From Acanthaster planci (taxonomy: Eukaryota > Echinodermata > Asteroidea > Valvatida > Acanthasteridae): a stretch of 49,072 bases of DNA. Made by a program: the position numbers and the translations under genes. The notes below the pieces were generated by a model that was not told the origin of the DNA, searched no databases, and was given only the letters and a program-made list of their open reading frames with translations. Positions 34,501 to 41,600 of the stretch are shown piece by piece; the stretch's first letter is position 1; each line of letters starts with the position of its first letter. The stretch lies in the NCBI RefSeq assembly GCF_001949145.1, contig NW_019091418.1, forward strand, positions 852,762 to 901,833, in the 5' to 3' direction.

Positions 34501-36580
34501 TTATAAAAACAAATATTTCATTTTACACATCGTGTTTGGAAAGATTTTTGAAATATCACCACAGCCACCATGAGCGTTATCTTCGAAAACGCATTTCTTC
34601 TGTTGATATGGCTAGTGTTGGTATTTGCCTCAATTCTTGCTCATGTAATTTTTTAGATTTTGTTTTAAACGTTTACTTCCTTTAACTATAAAATACGTGT
34701 ATCTCTTGACAATAAATTTATAGCAAATTTGCACCCTAATTTATGGGCGATAGACAACTTACACTCCTTCAATATGAAACCTTTTGCCTCTTCTTCAATG
34801 AAAATAATCAGGGTCGTTTGAAAAGCCACACTTCATGAGCTTTTTTCTAACGACACTCTTTTTGGCGCTCTGATCTAAACTCAATAGCCTACACATTCCT
34901 GAAGCTATTACGCACCCCGGAGGCTTAATAGTGAGGCATTTACTATGTTTATGCCTCCAGAACAGTTCTCAGAACAAACATGACTAATTACGATGTACAA
35001 GAAAAAGAAAGGGCTAAAGTTGGGCGGAGCCTATCGTGTACAGTTTGTTATTGGGCGAAGGTAAGGTTCTCACGTCGCTGCGGTTTAACGTACGTTCAAA
35101 ATGAAGGAACACCATGGTATTCAGAGCGGACACCTTCGTTATTTAGGACGTGCAACGCAGCAAAACACTTTTTATAAGCACATCGCAGGTGAGGCAATCG
35201 AGTGTGAATCAGGAGTTGCTCCAGTATAAGCCAAATACCCCACAGTGAAGGTTCGAGTCAGAGGAAGGGGGGTGAATTTCGAATTACTGTCCAGTTCACT
35301 TTCTGCTTCTCTACCCTGCATGTTCAGGGTGCAACAGCATTGTCTTGTTGTCCTATGCGGTTGCTATAGAGACAGGTTTTTGTTCTACACGGTTGTCAAA
35401 GGTTTCTGTATGTTTTGCTGTGCACTGCTCCATACCGAATGCGCACATGCTTTTACCGTGCGCTAGGCATCGTATACGTGAACATGTTCATGTAGGCCCT
35501 GGCATGTGAATTGTGCGTGTCCAATGTCTGTGTTCCTCTTCTGCCCGGACGTATCGACAGGGTGCCTGACTATAATTGGGGGTTCTCAAATGTGCCTCAC
35601 CCATAAGGCCATCATTTGTCAGGATTAAAACATTCGTTTGAGGGGTCAGTAAATTAACTACAACAAATGGAATTGTATTCCATTTTTACATTCCCTATCG
35701 TGTTATTGGCATACCAGTGAATGTTTTAAACAATAAATTAACAGTTTGTCTACGGAGGTCTTCATCGACCCTTAAAAAACTATTTTATCAAAAGCTACCT
35801 CCATCTTTGACACTAATGTAAATATACTGAGCCAAGGCCATTGCCAACTACGACTGATATCTAGTGGATGTTCTAACCTGCACTAGCTCCTGACTCCTCT
35901 GCCTTAGTTCGCTATCAAGGTGCGCCCAAGTATAAATCAGATATTTCAGCTACTGCTTTTCCAGTGGAAAAAATACACCGGTTTATCCCCTCTCCTACAA
36001 TGCCAGCACAGGACGGCCACACGTGTCAAATTATCAATGCAGAATAACGCTCAAGATAAAGGCACGAACGCGATACGCAGCGTTCATATGATCAGCTCAC
36101 CTATTGTCTCGTAAAGGAATTTGTTGCACAAGAACATTGGATACTTTGTGATTGATGAGAAAACGACTTCTTATTTTTACATAACAAGATCAAGATTCTC
36201 TTGTCTACTCGTGCTATCAAATCAGCAAAGAAATAGGGCAGACTAGGTTGCTCTTGAGTAGTTCTCTGGGAATAGGAATGGATGGACACTCTCGAACGGA
36301 AGGGGAAAAAAGGATTCATTAGTTATACCTTAGAATTCTTGACTTCGATGTGCAGGTGGTAATCCGGGAGCACGGTAGGGTCCTCGTTAACGTGCTGCAG
36401 GGCCATTAGCGCGGCCTGCAAGATAGCACTGCCGTCCCAATCTGAGCCAGCACCCCCGAGGCTGAACAGACCGCCCAAGGTGATGTTGGTGAGGCACACC
36501 GTCGGCAGGGTAAGAGACAAAAGGACGAGGGCGATGACGAAGAGGAGATCAGATTGCCGAGGCAGTTGTGCTAAGAACAT
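4506..36580 (-). CDS. GABA-B receptor, subtype 2-like (class C GPCR), complete 17-exon gene
   Basis: Plasma-membrane metabotropic receptor of the GABA-B family, which couples to Gi/o proteins as a heterodimer. Coding exons on the minus strand, in order: 36329-36580, 28485-28622, 23055-23225, 22801-22908, 21333-21398, 19885-20073, 19070-19315, 18852-18915, 18516-18596, 16989-17139, 14743-14875, 12680-12787, 9502-9621, 7894-8039, 5788-5983, 5356-5538, 4506-4592. They sum to 2439 nt, 812 residues plus stop, with phases 0 (introns 1-7), 1 (8, 9), 2 (10), 0 (11-13), 2 (14), 0 (15, 16). Layout: signal peptide about 1-30, Venus-flytrap domain to about 440, TM1 460-485, TM2 498-518, TM3 533-555, TM4 575-594, TM5 632-654, TM6 671-692, TM7 700-721, coiled coil 765-796. 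There is no cysteine-rich domain, as expected for GABA-B receptors, and no sushi domains. The TM3 motif FAKTWRVHVIF resembles GABBR2 more than GABBR1. The protein is shorter than human GABBR2, mainly in the C-tail. Exon order and frame are seen directly; subtype is judged by eye from remembered family members. Confidence 0.93.
5356..5538 (-). CDS. GABA-B receptor exon 16: cytoplasmic tail, first half of coiled coil
   Basis: Residues 724-784. Polar cytoplasmic tail ending in VLKEKDKEIAELKEQLEQ, a heptad repeat with hydrophobic d positions L768, I775 and L782. In GABA-B receptors this helix pairs the two subunits and controls trafficking. Acceptor CCACACAG|ATC, donor CAG|GTGAGA, phase 0. Another frame is open across this exon, but only this one keeps the coiled coil. 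Confidence 0.9.
5788..5983 (-). CDS. GABA-B receptor exon 15: TM6 and TM7
   Basis: Residues 658-723. NVTMSQLNDSKFIAVAIYNV is the conserved 'LNDS..I...IYN' loop and TM6, followed by TM7 ending LIFIPK. The acceptor is CTCAG|GAA (phase 2). The donor is CCCAAG|GCAAGT, a GC donor with otherwise perfect consensus, phase 0. If the intron were kept, translation would add 11 residues and stop at 5752-5754. Confidence 0.95.
5984..7893 (-). other. Intron 14 with a diverged direct repeat
   Basis: No exon seen inside. Two diverged direct copies of a ~70-bp sequence lie at about 6557-6613 and 7033-7084. Both carry a CTCGGGC(A/G)TTAGT core and end in TTAAACGCAC. A palindrome-rich patch with several AGAACA/TGTTC half-sites is at 7625-7700. 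Confidence 0.5.
7894..8039 (-). CDS. GABA-B receptor exon 14: second extracellular loop and TM5
   Basis: Residues 610-657 plus two bases. The loop SYDKCDST holds Cys625, partner of the class C disulfide. TM5 follows (FLWIGIILFWKGILLMYGAF) and ends in the hallmark AWETR. Acceptor TCTACAG|CTA, donor ACCAG|GTAATT, phase 2. Confidence 0.97.
8643..8813 (-). mobile_element. MITE copy 1 (GCCTCGAGC family)
   Basis: Short non-autonomous element, inverted relative to copies 2-4. Recognisable by the block complementary to CTGGACCAAGAGAGG and the TTGGTCGG/CGACCAA subterminal pair. The left end is worn. It lies in intron 13, head to head with copy 2. Confidence 0.75.
8953..9131 (+). mobile_element. MITE copy 2 (GCCTCGAGC family)
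   Basis: Begins TCTCGAGCTGGACCAAG and ends GGTGCTTCTGCTCAGC. Shares the internal CTCCTTTGGTC and GACCAATGCGG blocks with the other copies. About 140 bp separate it from inverted copy 1, so transcripts of intron 13 could fold into a long hairpin. Confidence 0.78.
9502..9621 (-). CDS. GABA-B receptor exon 13: TM4
   Basis: Residues 570-609: LFAIIGVVVAVDIAINSVW, then TAYDPSQL, fitting the family's 'VD..IL..WQ..DPL' TM4 end. Acceptor CCTCCAG|ATC, donor CAT|GTAAGC, phase 0. Confidence 0.94.
9809..10560 (+). repeat. GC-rich LTR-like block in intron 12
   Basis: Richer in GC than the rest of the intron, with features of a promoter-bearing repeat. There is a TATA-like CTATAAAAGG at 10029-10038 and AATAAA at 10460-10465. 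GTCACTAGGT occurs directly repeated at 9833-9842 and 10542-10551, and AGAGGGCGCTA occurs in inverted orientation near 9825 and 10427. I found no clear TG...CA ends or matching 5-bp target duplication, so solo LTR is only one option. Confidence 0.35.
10590..10730. other. GC-rich patch of unknown nature
   Basis: About 140 bp of clearly higher GC than its surroundings, next to the LTR-like block. An arginine/proline-rich frame is open on the minus strand, a by-product of composition rather than evidence for a protein. Confidence 0.4.
12071..12260 (+). mobile_element. MITE copy 3 (GCCTCGAGC family)
   Basis: Starts GGGCCTCGAGCTGGACCAAG and ends GATGCCTCTGCTCGACC. Keeps CTTTGGTCGGAA and ACGACCAACGCGGCTC, the internal inverted pair. 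About 190 bp, lying in intron 12. Confidence 0.82.
12680..12787 (-). CDS. GABA-B receptor exon 12: TM3
   Basis: Residues 534-569: AQVWILPISFSLAFGGLFAK followed by TWRVHVIFSNKTKRTK. The GLFAKTWRVHVIF motif is the strongest subtype signal and resembles GABBR2. The basic end forms intracellular loop 2. Acceptor CCACAG|GCT, donor AAA|GTATGT, phase 0. Confidence 0.97.
12788..14742 (-). other. Intron 11, no element recognised
   Basis: AT-rich. A 146-codon plus-strand open frame (13333-13773) has no recognisable domain and lies inside the receptor intron on the opposite strand; I do not call it a gene. Confidence 0.5.
14743..14875 (-). CDS. GABA-B receptor exon 11: TM2 and first extracellular loop
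   Basis: Residues 489-533: LVKLSCPNVNNVIAVGCFMC, matching the family's 'IK.SSP..NN.I..G' TM2 start. Cys532 near the top of TM3 is the conserved class C disulfide cysteine. Acceptor ATGAAG|GTTGG, donor TTG|GTGAGG, ending in phase 0. Confidence 0.95.
14876..16988 (-). other. Intron 10
   Basis: Contains a degenerate ~24-bp tandem repeat (GGAAATGGTT...) at about 15305-15375 and MITE copy 4. No exon with family similarity is convincing inside it. Confidence 0.5.
16547..16700 (+). mobile_element. MITE copy 4 (GCCTCGAGC family)
   Basis: Best preserved ends: GGACCTCGAGCTGGACC at the left and GCTTCTGCTCGAGG at the right, forming a short terminal inverted repeat around CCTCGAGC. It is shorter than copy 3 owing to an internal deletion around GTGAAACAACTAGG. 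Lies in intron 10. Confidence 0.82.
16989..17139 (-). CDS. GABA-B receptor exon 10: linker and TM1
   Basis: Residues 439-488 plus two bases. The RPPQDGP linker ('G..PP.D' in the family) is followed by a hydrophobic helix, FAVFTGLAVLGMGMTTAF, and NIVFRDKR at its inner end. Acceptor CTTCAG|CTG in phase 1; donor AAAAG|GTACTT, phase 2. Confidence 0.95.
18047..18147. repeat. Direct repeat, 28-bp unit, spacing about 73 bp
   Basis: CCGTCATTTATATTCAGCGT and the following TATTCAG occur twice, starting near 18047 and 18120, within intron 9. Part of an AT-rich tandem-like patch rich in TATATTCAG. Confidence 0.75.
18516..18596 (-). CDS. GABA-B receptor exon 9
   Basis: Residues 412-438 plus one base: DGVEEDVGIYFPASGLQWKR then GKLSFTG, the end of the ectodomain before the linker. 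The acceptor is TTGACAG|ATG and the donor ACTG|GTAAGT, phase 1 in and out. Sequence conservation is low here, so the call rests on frame, splice sites and position. Confidence 0.87.
18852..18915 (-). CDS. GABA-B receptor exon 8
   Basis: Residues 391-411 plus one base: GTVSFDRSGNRLAPFKIEQL, the 'G.V.F...G.R......Q' hairpin that follows SFEGIT in the family. The acceptor is TTTCCCAG|GGA and the donor ATAG|GTATAA, leaving phase 1. Intron 7 upstream is only 154 bp. Confidence 0.93.
19070..19315 (-). CDS. GABA-B receptor exon 7
   Basis: Residues 309-390: TVSQYEDAY, then FGYDAVWAVALALHSTVEEL, and VRIEDFNYDN...LSFEGIT, which is diagnostic for the family. Acceptor ATCATAG|ACG, donor ACG|GTAAAG, phase 0. 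GABBR1 has Glu465 five residues before the YD pair; here that position is Phe331. Confidence 0.97.
19885..20073 (-). CDS. GABA-B receptor exon 6
   Basis: Residues 246-308: AYHLGMYGSRYTWMIESW, then NWW and CTNDQMYKVAENYVGTVFL, a typical GABA-B segment after the VFCE strand. The acceptor is CACAG|GCC and the donor TTG|GTGAGA, both phase 0. The frame continues directly into exon 7 (SGL then TVSQYEDAY). Confidence 0.95.
20127..20883. mobile_element. Outer fold-back element with CACAAGTC arrays
   Basis: The left arm (from GGTGTTGTATTCAAGTC, with repeated CACAAGTC/GCAAGTCC) is answered by a right arm of inverted ACTTGTGA units ending near 20883. A second inverted-repeat element (20264-20805) sits inside. 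Lies in intron 5. No coding capacity seen. Confidence 0.6.
20264..20805. mobile_element. Inner inverted-repeat DNA transposon (non-autonomous)
   Basis: Left end AAGCCTGGTTTCCATAT and right end, reversed, AAAGCCTGATTTCCACAT. AACGCAGAC motifs repeat inward from both ends. The left flank has TTAA; the right is TTTA, so a TTAA target site (as used by piggyBac and Kolobok) is possible but damaged. About 542 bp. Confidence 0.65.
21333..21398 (-). CDS. GABA-B receptor exon 5 (22 codons)
   Basis: Residues 224-245. Short exon carrying DARIIVASAYEDGLQRVFCE, the family's 'DARIIVG.FYE...VFCE' strand. Tyr235 aligns with GABBR1 Tyr366. The acceptor is GGTAG|GAT and the donor GAA|GTAAGG, phase 0 on both sides. 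Confidence 0.93.
22148..22316 (-). repeat. tRNA-derived SINE, left arm of fold-back pair
   Basis: Minus strand reads as a tRNA-like head: GATAGCTCATTTGGTAGAGC (A box) and GGTTCAATTTC (B box), followed by a tail ending TTTATAATC. The arm is inverted against 22413-22573. The D-arm and T-arm resemble a tRNA, but the anticodon arm and T stem are imperfect, so it is not called a tRNA gene. Confidence 0.72.
22413..22573 (+). repeat. tRNA-derived SINE, right arm of fold-back pair
   Basis: Plus-strand copy of the same tRNA-like sequence: GGGCTGAGTTGGTACAGC (A box) and GTTTCAAATCCCGC (B box), then the shared TTTCTTTGTTCATCTTTATAATC-like tail. A 96-bp unrelated loop separates the arms. Lies in intron 4. 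Confidence 0.75.
22801..22908 (-). CDS. GABA-B receptor exon 4
   Basis: Residues 188-223, second half of the ligand-binding domain: FSEELYANNLTVLAKESFP, with an N-glycosylation site NLT. The acceptor is TTTTAG|GCG and the donor AAG|GTGTGT, both phase 0. It is separated from exon 3 by an intron of only 146 bp. Identified by position, frame and family pattern. Confidence 0.9.
23055..23225 (-). CDS. GABA-B receptor exon 3
   Basis: Residues 131-187. The acceptor is CCTAG|ATG and the donor AGC|GTAAGA, both phase 0. Key motif FPYFFRTNPAQS, then LLKEYRWEKVAIIHDSSEYF. The ATG is an internal methionine, not a start. Asn153 stands where GABBR1 has the GABA-contacting His286; GABBR2 also lacks histidine here. 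Confidence 0.96.
24720..24869. mobile_element. 150-bp MITE with ~20-bp terminal inverted repeats
   Basis: Starts ACAGTAAAGTTAGTATGATA and ends with its near-perfect reverse complement (TATCAAACTAACTTTACTGT); complementarity continues a few bases inward with mismatches. No coding capacity. Lies in intron 2. Confidence 0.85.
27218..27520. repeat. Direct repeat with AAAGCCTGATAAGCC core
   Basis: TCATAAAAGCCTGATAAGCC occurs near 27224 and again near 27477, followed in both by related GC(T)TAG..GCTG sequence. Several shorter GTTGGCTGCTAAGTT-like words lie around it. A diverged duplicated repeat in intron 2. Confidence 0.6.
27846..28046. repeat. Hairpin: 45-bp inverted repeat
   Basis: Arms 27846-27890 and 28002-28046: TAGACCTCTTCACTAATAAA at the outer end of the left arm pairs with the right arm, and both inner ends carry GCATGCGCA. 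The ~110-bp centre is unrelated. It looks like a short fold-back element in intron 2. Confidence 0.85.
28485..28622 (-). CDS. GABA-B receptor exon 2
   Basis: Residues 85-130. The acceptor is TTGCAG|TGC and the donor CAG|GTAAAA, both phase 0. It reads on from exon 1 as KNSK then CRPGEGMKGFVDLI, matching the GABA-B family pattern. Contains EPTKLMLLGASCSVVSQPVA and HWNLVQ. The Cys-Ser stretch corresponds to the GABBR1 loop carrying Ser246; a serine is kept at residue 113. Confidence 0.95.
28750..28813 (+). repeat. Possible tRNA-derived SINE remnant
   Basis: GTGGTCCAGTGGTTAGTGCC resembles an A box of tRNA-Glu/Asp type, with a degenerate B box in GTGCTGGAACTCC about 35 bases on. Too decayed to be a tRNA gene. 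Confidence 0.45.
29079..29267 (-). mobile_element. MITE copy 5 (GCCTCGAGC family)
   Basis: Reverse-oriented copy bounded by GCCTCGAGCTGAAGCACC and GGTCCAGCTCGAGGCC, so both terminal inverted repeats are clear. Internal TTGGTCGGGAG and CCAACCAAAGGAG correspond to the other copies. Lies in intron 1. Confidence 0.83.
30407..31355 (+). pseudogene. Tc1-like transposase, internally deleted
   Basis: The first part (30407-30597) encodes the N-terminal helix-turn-helix of a Tc1-type transposase: LSLFDQVRAIRMLDAGMST, VHKSTISRL, SGRPRVTT. The last part reopens at 30984 (after TGA at 30981-30983): PHAARVISQYLEDNQIEFLP, then FSPDPSPSEYVWDEIDR, the C-terminal catalytic region with its D...E/D motif. The middle, with the first catalytic aspartates, is missing or unrecognisable: 384 bp lie where roughly 480 would be expected. 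I found no convincing terminal inverted repeats. It sits in receptor intron 1, on the opposite strand, and is certainly inactive. Confidence 0.85.
31360..33280 (-). other. Intron 1 stretch without a recognised element
   Basis: AT-rich sequence between the transposase relic and the 33283 repeat. Short open frames only, none with known motifs. Confidence 0.4.
33283..33394 (-). repeat. Dispersed repeat, copy A
   Basis: About 112 bp, the reverse complement of 34989-35101. Both copies contain AAAGTTGGGCGGAGCCTATC and GTTCTCACGTCGCT. Minus strand is open in one frame, reading KVGRSLSCTV and LTYVQN, as in the other copy. Confidence 0.8.
34071..34232 (+). repeat. 64-bp tandem repeat, about 2.5 copies
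   Basis: Units start at 34071, 34135 and 34199, each with GCTTTCTATG. The first two contain CACCAGCCT(A/G)AATATCAT and are about 85% alike by eye; the third is cut short. In intron 1. Confidence 0.88.
34989..35101 (+). repeat. Dispersed repeat, copy B
   Basis: Inverted partner of 33283-33394, about 1.6 kb away. The shared frame also stays open here (KVGRSLSCTV...LTYVQN). It is probably a non-coding transposon end rather than a gene. Confidence 0.8.
36329..36580 (-). CDS. GABA-B receptor exon 1: start codon, signal peptide, first lobe strand
   Basis: Residues 1-84. ATG at 36578-36580 has A at -3, and an in-frame TAG at 36626-36628 lies 15 codons upstream with no ATG between, so this start is well supported. 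The hydrophobic run LLFVIALVLLSLTLP is the signal-peptide core. The receptor-family ligand-binding start follows (ITLGGLFSLGG, then ALMALQHVNEDPTVLPDYHL). The donor is AAG|GTATAA, phase 0. The sequence around this exon is richer in GC than the introns, as is common for first exons. Non-coding 5' exons cannot be excluded. Confidence 0.92.
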
Positions 36581-36975
36581 CTTGGGGCAGCGCTGGACGC
36601 ACGACGAGGTGTTCTCTCGGCAACTCTACGTGCTAATGTGACACTTCACGGATCTGTATTGCCCCAACACGTCTGCTGCTCCCCGCGACGTACGTAATGT
36701 GAAATTAGAGATCCTTCCCTCGCAGCAACACTATTGGATGTCTCTGTCACGTGTTTGTCTCTGTGTGTCACGTGGTGATTGTTTTAGTTTAGTAGACATG
36801 CTGAAAGATGTAATGATTTATTTTCTTTGCAGTCTACACAACAGCAAAGACCTTTTAAGATTTGTATATTAATTGAATTTTAATTTGAAAGGTCTCTGTT
36901 GAAATCCTTTTGCCTAAAAATAATGTTGGACTATTTTTGTGACAAATCAGCGTGGAAACGGAAAATATGGTAGCT

Positions 36976-37265
36976 TACACTCTAAAGGCAAAAGAGTGAA
37001 AAACTAACTCTCGTAAAGAGCGAGTCATCTATAAATCCACTTCAAAAGAGTGGAAATACTCTATAAAGAGTAAAAACCACGCTAAAAATGTGTAAACCCA
37101 CTCCACTCTGCATGCAGCCATACGTAAAGGACAACTCGAAAAAGAATTGTTCTTTATAATTATGGCTCCTACTTTTTAGAGTGGTGGTCACTCTTTTGGA
37201 ATAAATTTATAAGAGACTCACTCTTGTTGAGAGTGGGGTTTTCGTTCTGTTGCCTTTACACAGTA
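36976..37265. mobile_element. ~290-bp MITE rich in AGAGT motifs
   Basis: Ends TACACTCTAAAGGCAA and, reversed, TACTGTGTAAAGGCAA form an imperfect terminal inverted repeat. The interior is packed with AAGAGT/ACTCTT words in both orientations. Lies just upstream of receptor exon 1. Confidence 0.7.
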
Positions 37266-38416
37266 GTTATTTGAAATACTTCAGAAAAATACATGAACTG
37301 GAAGTATATACATGTAGATGTACCTTTTCACATGAAACAAAAAAGACTTGCTGCGTCAAAGTTCACGCAAAGTTTCATATACTTTGCCGAGAACAGATAG
37401 AAAGGGGTTGGAATATGAAACTTTTCTTCAGGTTGTAATTAAGATGGTAACAAATCAAAGCCATTTAGCAAATTAAGATAGTTTCTGTGTACGTTTAATG
37501 GGTAGAACTCTTGGAATGGGGATTAGAACTCAAACTGATTGACATCTCCACTATACAGCAGAATTGGTGATCCTGATCATAGGTTTAGGGTGGAAAACCG
37601 ACAGCCATAAGTACCCCAAGTTTTCAGCACTGCATTGAAGCGTGTTTTCTCATACATGTATAGCCTAAATACTTGAAGGAAAGTCGATTGGCAAGTAGAA
37701 TGGACCTGACCTGCATTTCCTACAATCAACAATGCACTTTGCAAAGCGGAATTAATGGATTGATCAAATCAACAATCTGCTGTATGGGAGCATTGTGATC
37801 GCTGCTGACTGTTTCCTTCGGCCCTAGGTTCCTGCTTGTATCATGGCCGGTGCATAATGAAATGATAATGGAAGGTAACGTATCCAGGAATATTGTTGAT
37901 TATGCGTCTCGCTGCCCAGCGATGAGACGATCAGAAACTTGTCAGGCATCCACTCCATTAGCACGTCTTTGGTCTGTTCTGTATCTGTATCACATTACTT
38001 GCTTTCACTTCAGTACAAAATCGATGAACACTATCAGCTTACGCACATAAACACGAGGTGCACTGAAGAGAGGGCATCCTGGGATTTTACTAATGGCACA
38101 TTTTGTAATTTTATCGCTTCAATTGGAGAAATAGAAAGGATTTTTACAGACGCAATTTCCCTCTCGGGGAAAGCATGTACACACGTGGCCTGGCGCTAGA
38201 CTGACCCGACTGAAAATATTTTGTCTGATGTTACATGCAGCACAAGAAGTAAACTACAAACTGTGGGTGATGGTCACGTGTGCGTGATGAACTTTGTTGT
38301 TATTGTTTACATCTTATTACATTTCATTTCGGTAAACTGCCCTTGATAAAGTGCGCAAGATCACTGGTGATATGATTATTGGCTGTCCTTGCATATATCA
38401 GCGCGTATAATCCAGA

Positions 38417-38605
38417 GGCCAATTTCATAGAGCTGCTTAAGCACAAAATTTACTCAAGCGGGAAAAAACTTTACTTAATAAACAAAGGTTACCAACACAA
38501 ACTCTATCTGATTGTCATGTTAACCAAAAAACATTAAATCTGATTTATCAAGTAAGGTTTTCTCGAGCTTAATTTTGTGCTTAAGCAGCTCTATGAAATT
38601 GGCCC
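38417..38605. mobile_element. 189-bp MITE with ~34-bp perfect terminal inverted repeats
   Basis: Left end GGCCAATTTCATAGAGCTGC and on through TTAAGCACAAAATT is repeated exactly, inverted, at the right end. The interior is AT-rich with no coding capacity. The target-site duplication is not clear. The perfect arms point to a recent insertion or a strongly folding element. Confidence 0.92.
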
Positions 38606-41600
38606 TTAGGTATTACTGGACAGTATCCACTCCGAGCGACAAGGGTCCCGTGGCTGGAACTCACGGCGTGCCTCACGCAACTTGCGCGCGACGTGCTGAG
38701 CACGCGCAACCAAGTTCTTGTAGTCTGGTTACCATACCTAGAGATGCCGATTGTTTCATTCAAGAGATCTTTAGGTCAAGTGAACTCCCGTTCCTAAACA
38801 TTTTCGCCTAACTCACTTGTTTCGTTAGTATTCGAGAACTTCGGTAATATCCGCAAACAGACCCTACAGGGCGTGTGGAAATTGCTTCTCTTGGCTATTT
38901 TCCTGACATGTATCACCATTCTACAACACTGCCTCAATTTTTCTTGCTTTTTATTGTCATATTGATCTCAACTTTTACGTAACATAAGATTCGGTTGGTC
39001 CATAAAAGCACCGTCTAATGATATTCAGACTTAGCGTTCACCATCAAATGAGATTTTGTAGGGTTATAAACAAAGGACCGACTGATATCAATCGGGCGTG
39101 GAGTACAACAAGCCTTTTGCGGGCTAAATATGAATAAAATCTGGTACACTGAGTTCTCTAAATTGTTAAATGTAAAACTTTTGTCAAGTTGTGAACTCAA
39201 GTAATCTGATTTACAAGTAAAAACGACTACAGTACGTTAGAATTTGGCTGTTCAGTTTTACCTGCGCTGATTTTGTGCTCCCAGTTATTCTCTGTATGCC
39301 ACATATCGGATTTTAATCAGTGTTTTGAATATTAAATGGATTTCAACGCATTTTTCCTGTGAGTGTGTAAAATTAATATTAAGATTTGATTTGATTTGTC
39401 AAGTTTCAAATCAAGTTTAGTTTGGTTTGGAGTATTGATGATTTTTTTAGTGTTGGCCCATCGATATCTCACAGAAAATTGAAAAGACACAGAGGCGCGC
39501 GAGCCTTATTTGTCGGTCCAGAGCAAGTCATTGCATAGCTGCATTCGACTGCATGTGAGAACGTGTCCGTGGATTAAGGTACAAGTCAAAACATGACTGG
39601 GCAAAGTTTGATTAGAAATCGAAATTCTAGAATCTATTTTTGGTTTCGGAATATGCATCATTTACTAAGATAAATTTTCACCCGCTTTGTTGGCAGGCAC
39701 TCTTCGTTAGATATCGAGTAATTTTATTACCTCAAAGGAACATACTACACTTCATCACAAATGACAGACGACACCTTTAACCGGTAAAGGGGTGCTTCAA
39801 GTTAAAGCGGCTTACACAGTAAAATCCTTTAGTCGGGTTAGACTTGACCAAGTCAGGATCCTCTGTACTGTGACGTCTGCGTTTGTGCATTGTGTATGGA
39901 GGCTGTGCGACAACGCCCTCTTGTGTCCACTTATTACTGCGAGTTCAGAAATCCCGACTTGACGAATGTGCCAACCGTTTGTACACAGCGAATCAGCACA
40001 TCGCCCAAAAATGCAAGCAGCCAAATCAATTGCCGGACTAGTTTTTACATCGTTCATACCTGCATTATAATGAAGGAGTCTACGAGTCTGACTACTTTGG
40101 TGGAGATTCCTTTTCCGTCTATGCAACGGCGTTTTTGAAAGATCCATTAAGCCGGATGGGTTTCATTGTCATCCCATCTTTTTCCAAAGTGCCCCATTAT
40201 CCAGGCCTTGGTCAGTCACTCGTGTTCCCAAAACGCGTCACTGCATACATCAGCGAAGCCAGAAAACTCCAGATTTGGGGGTAAAAACATATCCGAAGGA
40301 TGTTGATCTAACAAATTTTCTCCAAGGTGAACCTGACAACCTAGAAATCGCACACAATGTTTGGTTTTCTAAGGATGAATACGAATAGCGGGTTAAGTTA
40401 TTGGAGGCCCCGTGCCCAGAAAGTAGTTCACTCCACCGATAATGGAATTGGTTTTTGATCTTATTATAAAGCATGCAAAAGTGGGTCTGATAACATAGCT
40501 AAGTGCTTTTTGCATGCAAGCTTGTAGGTACAACAAAACAGTCATATTCAAATTTAGAGATCCGTGCCAAGTGATGATTGAAATTGTAAGAATTTGTGAA
40601 TGATAAAAATACTGTAAATTAATTAAACCACCTTATAAAAATCTGTGTTCAGTGGTCTTCAAAAATGTTCACAAATAATACATCGGTACATGACTTGTGT
40701 TAACCTCAAAGGGGGTGTTTTTTCAGACAATCTCGCAGCCTAGGAGAAGCGGATTTTGCCCCAACACCAAGAGATGGACTGTCCACGCGATTTTTTTTTC
40801 AGCCTTGACACGCATGTAAAGACATTCATGATTATTAAACCACCGCATTATATGAACCCAGTTGCACAAAATTTAAAACAAATTTTGAAAAAGTGATTTT
40901 TACAAAAAAATAAACACCATTAGATTGGAAAATAACTACACCCACAGTCTTTTCCGTTTTAAAACAACTTCTCCAGTTTATCCAAACAAACAAAATAAAG
41001 TGCTGTGTATATTAAGGTCTAATAAAACATCGGTAGTATTTTCAAGTTATTGCAAACTTAATATTTTGCACGAGAATTATTTGTCCGTAGTAGTTACGTG
41101 CATTGATGGAGTACATGTACATGAACTTGCACATGTGCACACGACATGGCCGACCGGTCGACAGAGAGCCAAAATTGAAATTGATCAAACTGACAAAGAA
41201 TAATTCGCTATATCTTAAACATAGCATTGTAACCTTTTTCGAACACTCTTTCAGTAATCAGGATATGCAGCATGTGTGGACTAACTGGAGAACAATTCAG
41301 ATGTTCAAGTTTAAAATACCCTGTTTTGCGTTCAGAAATGTTACGTACATATACCTTTTTCACCCCATTTTCTCCCACATCACAAAATGAAATCTGACGC
41401 CTGATTATATTTCTCTGGTATAAATTCAGCAAGCGTTTACACAGTGCGGAAGATCTCCCCAGAAAGATTTTGGTGTAGTCATTTGCTGGCTGGCATCACC
41501 ATTTTAACAAGCAACAGAAAGTGACCTCGACTTTGCCGAATTTTAGCGCATGTGCACAAACTAAGTGGAAAAGGTTAACATACGTCGCTGGCACCAAATG

